Position numbers and translations under genes: made by a program. From assembly GCA_009363875.1 (NCBI GenBank), contig CM018690.1:5010788-5074787 (forward strand): a stretch of 64,000 nucleotides of DNA, given 5' to 3'. Positions 58,566 to 64,000 of this stretch are shown here, piece by piece (position 1 is the stretch's first letter; the number at the start of each line of letters is the position of its first letter). The notes beneath the pieces are model-generated. The model was not told the origin of the DNA, ran no database searches, and saw only the letters and a list, made by a program, of their open reading frames with translations. This stretch comes from Mikania micrantha (taxonomy: Eukaryota; Streptophyta; Magnoliopsida; Asterales; Asteraceae).

Positions 58566-58670
58566 ATGATGTATACTCAGCAGCAAACTCAAAATGATCT
58601 GGAGACTATATATGAACCTCTTGAAGATTCTAATGTTGAAATTAATGAGCAACAAATGATTTACTTATAA
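58566..58670 (+). other. Small ORF in possible captured terminal exon
   Basis: A 35-codon ORF with Gln-rich start MMYTQQQTQNDLE, ending in TAA, lies after a candidate splice acceptor. It may be the tail of a captured host gene, but it is too short to identify. Confidence 0.25.
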
Positions 58671-58806
58671 CTGATACATTCTATGTTTGGTTTCATTTTC
58701 TTAATTTGTATTCGTATGGTTTTTTTTCTAATTTCCTATTTCATATATTTATGGATTGTACCAATGATTCTTAATCAACCCGTGTAACACACGGGTATTG
58801 ACCTAG

Positions 58807-59786
58807 TATACTAATAAACAAACATATATTTTGTTACTTGTCATATTATTACACAAATATTGACACATGTCAACTAGTTTTATACCCGTCCGGTGGCTGA
58901 GTTCAATAGTATAATCAAATCAATTTATTAAAATTCATTATACAAAAAACAATAATCGCTTAACTTGAATAAACGGGATAGTGGGAAAATGAGGATAAAT
59001 TGTTTCCATAACTATTTCCTAAATTGAATTTCCACAATGAGATTTATTTGCAGCCATTTTAAACGACCCAAATCTTCTCTCAAGGTAGTTGTATTGACCA
59101 GGGACCACATATATATAATTTCTTGTCAATTCATTTAATTCTCTCATATTAATTAATTATATTCCAAAATAATTATAATAATATTTATCTTTTTATTAGA
59201 AAACACATTTAAAAAAGCTTATAAAATATGAAAATTTTTAATATTATTTTTTTAAAATAAGAAATATTTTATTTTCAGAAATTCAAAGTTATATAAAAAC
59301 AAGTTTTCTTTAAAAATGAATTTTTTATAAAAAATAAAATAAACTATAAACCAAAATTTTAAACAATAAGATTTTTACAAAACAATTTCATTTTTTTAAA
59401 TTTATTTATCAACGTAAAAAATGATATAGAATGTTACACTTTCGTCCTTATATTTAACATTATTTTTAATTTGAGTCGTTTAAATTTAATAATTACACTA
59501 ATTACATTTACTTTCTTGATTTATAAATGTTAGTTTTTAATAAAATACAAACTGAAGTTTAATTATTAATTAGTTCAAAAATAATAATTGTTATAAATCA
59601 AAAAGTTCATGTATCATTTGTATAGTTATTAAATGTTTTAATTATTATTATTATATGGCTTAAAGTATTCATTAATATGTAAATTAATTATTTTATCTTA
59701 AAATATTGTGTTATAATTTTTAATTATTTTACTAACCATTTAATATTTTATATAAAACACATGTAATACACGGAATAATAGTCTAG
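58807..59786 (+). mobile_element. Right part of an older Helitron interrupted by the 51928 Helitron
   Basis: It starts TATACTAATAAACAAAC, like a Helitron 5' end missing its first bases, and ends with a weak hairpin (ATGTAATACACGG) and AATAGTCTAG then T. If the inner Helitron is removed, the flanks join as TATCTTAATATACTAATAA, a plausible Helitron start. Blocks such as AATTCTCTCATATTAATTAA are shared with the Helitron at 50878-51345. Confidence 0.4.
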
Positions 59787-60067
59787 TAGAGTAATATAAA
59801 TGAATTAACTTGCTTTTTTTAACATTCTCATTATTACTAACATGATTATATATATAGTGTACGATTAATTTTATAATTGATAAAATTTTATTTTTTCAAG
59901 TGCGTGTTTTTTTAATATAATCTAAATATATTATTAATTTTAGTAACTAATAATGATTATTTACATTAAAAGTATAAGATATTCATGATTTGACTATTTG
60001 TTTATATATAGTATTTATAAAGTGTAAAGGAATAAATTAACATTAAAATTGACCACATTTATTAATA

Positions 60068-61829
60068 TCTTCTACTACTAATAAAAAAGTAACTTTAATG
60101 CCACATGTCATTTTACTATCATGTACACCTCATTAAATGCCACATGTCACTATAAAACTATTGACACATGTCACTATAAAACTATTGCCACATAAGACTA
60201 TTGTACACATGTCATCACCACAATAAGAGTTGAAAATTTTCATTATCATTAAACACAAATTTATTATCATTAATTCTCCTAATTAATATTATTTTAGATT
60301 TAAAAATTAAACAATAACCTATTATTAATTTATTAAAAAAATAAGTACAACAACAAAATTATTCAAAGTTTTATTAATTTATTATTAAAAAATTTTCTTC
60401 AATTTTTCATTATTTAAAATATAAAAAAAAACATTGATGATAAATTTATCAGTTTTATGTTTTTCTTATAATAATTAATAAAATTAACATATTTTGATTT
60501 TATTAAAATAACCTCATATTTGCAATTAATAAAATTACATATAATAATATTAAGTCTGCATATCATGTTATTTTTACATATAATTATTTTTTAACATTTT
60601 GTATTATATTGATTATGTATTACATATTTTAGAAGTTTAAAAAACCAAAATGCACAATAAATTAAAAAATTATTAAAATTTAAATATGGATAACTATAAC
60701 AAGCAACTTATTTTTATTCAATAATTTCTGTTAACACAAAATATAATTCTATTAGCCTTAATTATATCATAATTTACTAATATATAAAATTTTAAAATAA
60801 AACAATAACAGATTATTGATTTATTAAAGTAAATAAATAAAACAAATAACTGATTGAAAGTTTTATTAATTTTTTATTAAACAAATTTTCTTCAAATTTA
60901 TATTACTTAAAATATAAAACTAACTTTTCTAAAAAATCCAACTGTTATGTTTTATGTTTTTTATAATAATTAAAAAATTGTTGACCTATATTTTTAATAA
61001 ATTGTCTTCATATTTGCAATTATTATATTTAAATTTAATTGTTACATAATTGAAACTGATATTTTACGTTTCATAAAATTACATATGATATCAAATGTGC
61101 ATATAATATTATATTTACATGTAATTATTTTTTAACATCTTATACGATAAAAACTACGTATAACACATTTTAGCAATTTAAAAACCCAACAAACATAATA
61201 AGTTTTTTATATTTCAACTTTATTAAAATTTTAAAATAATCAACTTATATTTTATTTATAATTTCATAAAGTGAAAAACTATTCAAATAAAGTCAATTAC
61301 TTTGTAATAAATTAATATTTAAATTAACGTCTTAAAAACTTTAACGGATTATTCATTTATTAATGGAAATGATCAGAACAACTAAAATGGATCATAATTT
61401 GTATTAAAATATGATTAGACCAATATCCTTTCAATATTCATTATTTAAAATATTAGAGAAACTATTTAATAAATGAATAAATTTTACAGTTTTAATTTCA
61501 AATCTTCAACATTCACTTTTACTTAAATTTATCCGCTAATTCCACAATCTTTTAAAATATATATAAAAAGTACAATGATATATACGTAAATAAGTAAATA
61601 ATAAAAAAAATAATGGTTTATTTTCTTCAATTTATACTCAATGATTATCATTTTCTTTTACTATGTAATATAAAACTATAGATATATGATAGCAATTATG
61701 GAAAAAATAGGTAAAATGATTGAATTTATAATGTTTTATGTCGATTGTAATTATATTATTTTATTATTTTTTTTTGATTTGCATAATACTTTATTATCAA
61801 CCCGTGTGTTACACGGGTTACTAACCTAG
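60068..61829 (+). mobile_element. Non-autonomous Helitron, 1.76 kb
   Basis: The 5' end TCTTCTACTACTAATAAAAA follows A (60067). The 3' end has the hairpin AACCCGTGT-GTT-ACACGGGTT followed by ACTAACCTAG and T (61830). Near the 5' end CACATGTCA recurs several times (60100-60212), a feature shared with the smaller Helitron. The interior is AT-rich and non-coding, with a diverged internal repeat (blocks at about 60310-60425, 60800-60915 and 61340-61450 containing TTTTATTAATTTATTAT and TTTTCTTCAATTT). Confidence 0.65.
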
Positions 61830-61830
61830 T

Positions 61831-62930
61831 TAATGTTAATAGATGATATAATGCTTCAAATTTAAGATGGGAAAGAAATTAAAACAAGCTTTATTGCATG
61901 GCAAATGGTGGAATAAAAACTCTGATCTATCATATAAAATAGAAATAGATGAGAAAGTTGTAAAAGACCCTATGTAGCAGAGGGGAAACACATTCGTTAA
62001 GTTGGGAAAAAAAGTATGGCTATTGGCTAATATGGGCAGCCCGGGGTGGGGCAAATTAGAACTCTGTCTCGGACCCATTTTTTAGGGGTACAAAATTTTT
62101 ATATATATGTTATATATAGAGATTTATTCAGATTAGAACGAATAAGATGAATGGAACTAAAAAGAAGCATTTATAAACATATTATTTAAGGGGTGCAAAA
62201 ATTTTTTTTTAAAGTATAGAAAATTACTTTCATGCCATTTAATTTAAACTAAATATGCCAATTGGTTCGGTTAACGATTTATTCGGTCTGGTTTAATCGG
62301 TTTTCAATTTTTTCCCTATAAAAAAACCGAACCGAATTCGAGAAATGGTTCGGTTCTATTTTCGATTAAAACAAATAAACAGATTGAAAGCCAAATAAAA
62401 CGCTTAAAAGTCAAATAAACCGAATTCAATCGAATAAACCAATTAAAACCAAATAAACCGATCTGTATAAGAAAATTAAGAAAATCTAATTTTTAATAAG
62501 TAATATAATTCAACTTAGGTATTTTTTTTCATGTTTACTTTTGCTTTCTGAACTCTCTAAAATAATACAATTTCAAGTTCTAACTTACTTAAAATCTTTG
62601 TAAAAAAAATCCCTTACAATATGAAGCTCTATTGTTATTGTACAACTCGTCGAGTTTAGAGGAAGAAAATACTGAGACAATTTAATGTATGTAATTTTGA
62701 AATTTGACTATCATGATACTTTTGTCATTAGGAGAGTGTCAAGACACCACTTTATCATCAAGAAGGTTTATTTAACTAAAATATTGTGTTTAATTTTATT
62801 TTCAAGTTAGTGTAATTTTTATTTTACTTTTATAATGTTAATATGTACGATAGAGACCTACTTAGGAATTTTGAGTCTTCAAATGATTTATGATATGAAA
62901 GGCTTTTAGAGTATACGTTATTATAAAAAT
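61831..62930. other. Unassigned AT-rich DNA
   Basis: No gene recognised. A stretch at 62255-62465 is rich in GGTTCGG, AACCGAA and AAATAAACCGA strings, like the inside of hAT-type repeats, but I found no convincing ends or target duplication. Confidence 0.4.
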
Positions 62931-63543
62931 GTATGATGGCTATATGACAACTAGCATGCATGAACGCACATTAAGCGCTTGATGAATATTTGCATATCTT
63001 TGACAGGGCATCACATGAAATCTTGCAACACTTTTGAATGAAGTTATGAGTTTGTATTCAAAATAGTATTTTTGTAAACCCTAGTATGACATTAGTTTTA
63101 ATATGTTGCACAAGAGCTACAACATGTTTTTTGGGGATGTTAGGGAGCTTAGAGGCATGCATTGAGGTTCGAAGGATGGTACAAGCGAATGGCTTGGGCA
63201 AATACATGAGGAGTGATCATAAGCATATGATGATAATGCTTGAAGGGAAGGCATCATAAGATTTATGGACCTAGAATGTGTTCTTTAGAGCTTTGAAATC
63301 TGACAACAAGATTAACGTCCTCGATTAATTAGATTTTTCAATGGCATTATGAATGGAACCATCTGAAGTGCCCTTTTGAGGTAAACGAAGTTTAATACAA
63401 GTTTGGATACTACCTTGGCGATGATAAACCTTAAGTGGGCAACCATAGTTAAATTGTTGTTTTCACTTCAAAAAGATTAAAAACAAAAACACGAGATAGT
63501 TTAAAGGATGTTGAAAGAGCTTTTAACATCCTAAAAAGAATAG
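62931..63543 (+). pseudogene. Decayed PIF/Harbinger (HARBI1-like) transposase fragment
   Basis: Across shifting frames the plus strand retains the order of a plant Harbinger nuclease. The segments are LDEYLHIFDRAS (about 62979), FLGMLGSLEAC (about 63131), the stretch SDHKHMMIMLEGKAS then DLWT and NVFF (about 63215-63285), SDNKINVLD (about 63300), YKFGYYLGDD (about 63399) and SLKDVERAFNILKK (about 63498). They are interrupted by many stops and several frameshifts. The DDE catalytic context (GSIDCMHW in functional relatives) is destroyed. No flanking TIR or TTA duplication was found, so it is an old relic. Family assignment rests on several collinear motifs recalled from the family. Confidence 0.8.
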
Positions 63544-63545
63544 TT

Positions 63546-63810
63546 TGATGATCTCACTCTTTCATGTAGAGAATTCTCCAAAAAAATGTATTTATTTATT
63601 TTTTTTCAAAATTAATATAGTTTTAAGTACACATTTAAAAGTTTATGATGTGTATCAGTTCTCCTAACCCTTTATTAATAGTCAAATTATATAAAATGTT
63701 ACAAACTTTAATTAATTAGGATTTAATAGAAGAAATTAAATAAAATAAAAAAATTCACAACAAGATTTATATAAAAAAAATCAAATTACCTTTATATCTC
63801 TTTAATTACT
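63546..63810. other. AT-rich DNA, nothing recognised
   Basis: Low-complexity sequence between the Harbinger relic and the GC-richer block at the window end. Confidence 0.4.
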
Positions 63811-63861
63811 TGAGGCGGCACCTGTTAGGGAGACGCCAGGGTGGATAACTGGACACCAGTC

Positions 63862-63996
63862 AATACGGCCCGTATTGAGCTTTACGGGTCGTATTGAAAA
63901 GAATATTATGACAAAAGCTGACACGTCAAATCATAGGGCTGACGCAGGTCTGACACACCCCATACGGCCCGTATGTCACAATACGATCCGTATACA
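63862..63996. repeat. Cluster of ATACGG/CCGTAT near-palindromes at window end
   Basis: AATACGGCCCGTATT (63874), TTTACGGGTCGTATTG (63891), ATACGGCCCGTAT (63962) and ATACGATCCGTAT (63981) occur within 135 bases. Each is a near-perfect inverted repeat around a 1-3 base centre. The block is GC-rich against its surroundings and probably starts another repeat that continues past 64000. Confidence 0.7.
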
Positions 63997-64000
63997 TCAA

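Larger units (their letters stand above)
51928..58806 (+). mobile_element. Probable Helitron carrying non-TE sequence, interrupted by E6
   Basis: The 5' end TCTATTATACTTAATAAA follows an A at 51927. The 3' end is the hairpin CCCGTGT-AAC-ACACGGG followed by TATTGACCTAG and T (58807). Without E6 and its target duplication it is about 2.35 kb. The inside is less AT-rich than the neighbours and looks like pieces of a normal gene: AAACCCTAAAA untranslated-region style at 52110 and 52260, ORF 52159-52452, a possible donor CAGGTATGTATG near 52320, and a possible acceptor TTTGATGTAG at about 58526. I cannot name the source gene. It is inferred from the termini; no Helitron protein is present. Confidence 0.58.

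Noticed and set aside
62255..62465. AACCGA/GGTTCGG-rich block as another hAT element
   Set aside because: No TIR pair or 8-bp duplication could be found around it.
1..64000. A novel defence, metabolic or regulatory gene system
   Set aside because: Every substantial ORF with recognisable domains is retrotransposon gag-pol. The novelty here lies in non-coding element structure, not in a new protein system.

Overview
This is a stretch of plant nuclear DNA made almost entirely of transposable elements. I found no convincing host gene, rRNA or tRNA gene, or CRISPR array. Chromodomain-type Ty3/gypsy elements with LTRs of about 3-3.6 kb, Ty1/copia elements, Helitrons, hAT and Tourist-like MITEs, and initiator-tRNA-type primer binding sites (TGGTATCAGAGC) point to a flowering plant. 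The LTR style (LTR ends resembling GGGGTGTTACA, with the TCGGGACGAAATTCC block before the polypurine tract) fits a eudicot, perhaps Asteraceae, but the family cannot be proved from this window.

Left part (1-33369): four Tekay/Del-like gypsy units lie together. E1 (1-2702, + strand) is a broken pol. E2 (2838-9572, - strand) is a 2.9-kb LTR plus a decayed gag-pol. E4 (+ strand, 9573-33369) has a truncated 5' LTR, a nearly open gag-pol (25115-29668) and a full 3' LTR. E3 (10096-23389, - strand) is a complete 13.3-kb element inserted inside the 5' LTR of E4, with a TGAAT target duplication; the uninterrupted site survives in E4's 3' LTR at 32039-32043. By eye E3's LTRs differ by only 7 substitutions and 2 small indels, while E4's LTRs differ by more than 1.5 percent where they can be compared, so nesting order and divergence agree.

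Middle (33370-52463): old LTR-like debris comes first, then a 410-bp copia solo LTR (36893-37302, TSD GTCCT). It is followed by a complete Ty1/copia element E5 (39064-43586, TSD GTTTT, one 1317-codon gag-pol). Next comes AT-rich DNA packed with small DNA transposons: two hAT-like elements with 8-bp target duplications, two copies of one inverted-repeat MITE family (one nested in a hAT), another foldback MITE, a 328-bp tandem duplication, Helitron ends and a Tourist-like MITE with TTA duplications.

Right part (51928-64000): a probable Helitron (51928-58806) that may carry captured gene pieces is interrupted by copia element E6 (52464-56990, TSD CCGTA). E6 has identical 258-bp LTRs and an intact 1313-codon gag-pol, so it is the best candidate for a recently active element. 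Further Helitrons follow (to 59786, and 60068-61829), then a decayed PIF/Harbinger transposase (about 62931-63543) and a cluster of ATACGG/CCGTAT near-palindromes running off the window end.

The least explained structures are inside the gypsy family of E3/E4: dense clusters of the sense-strand hexamer CGAACC in the LTRs, a roughly 60-nt hairpin-capable module repeated in both LTR and leader, and G-box-bearing 73-bp tandem repeats. All alignments and ages here were made by eye.
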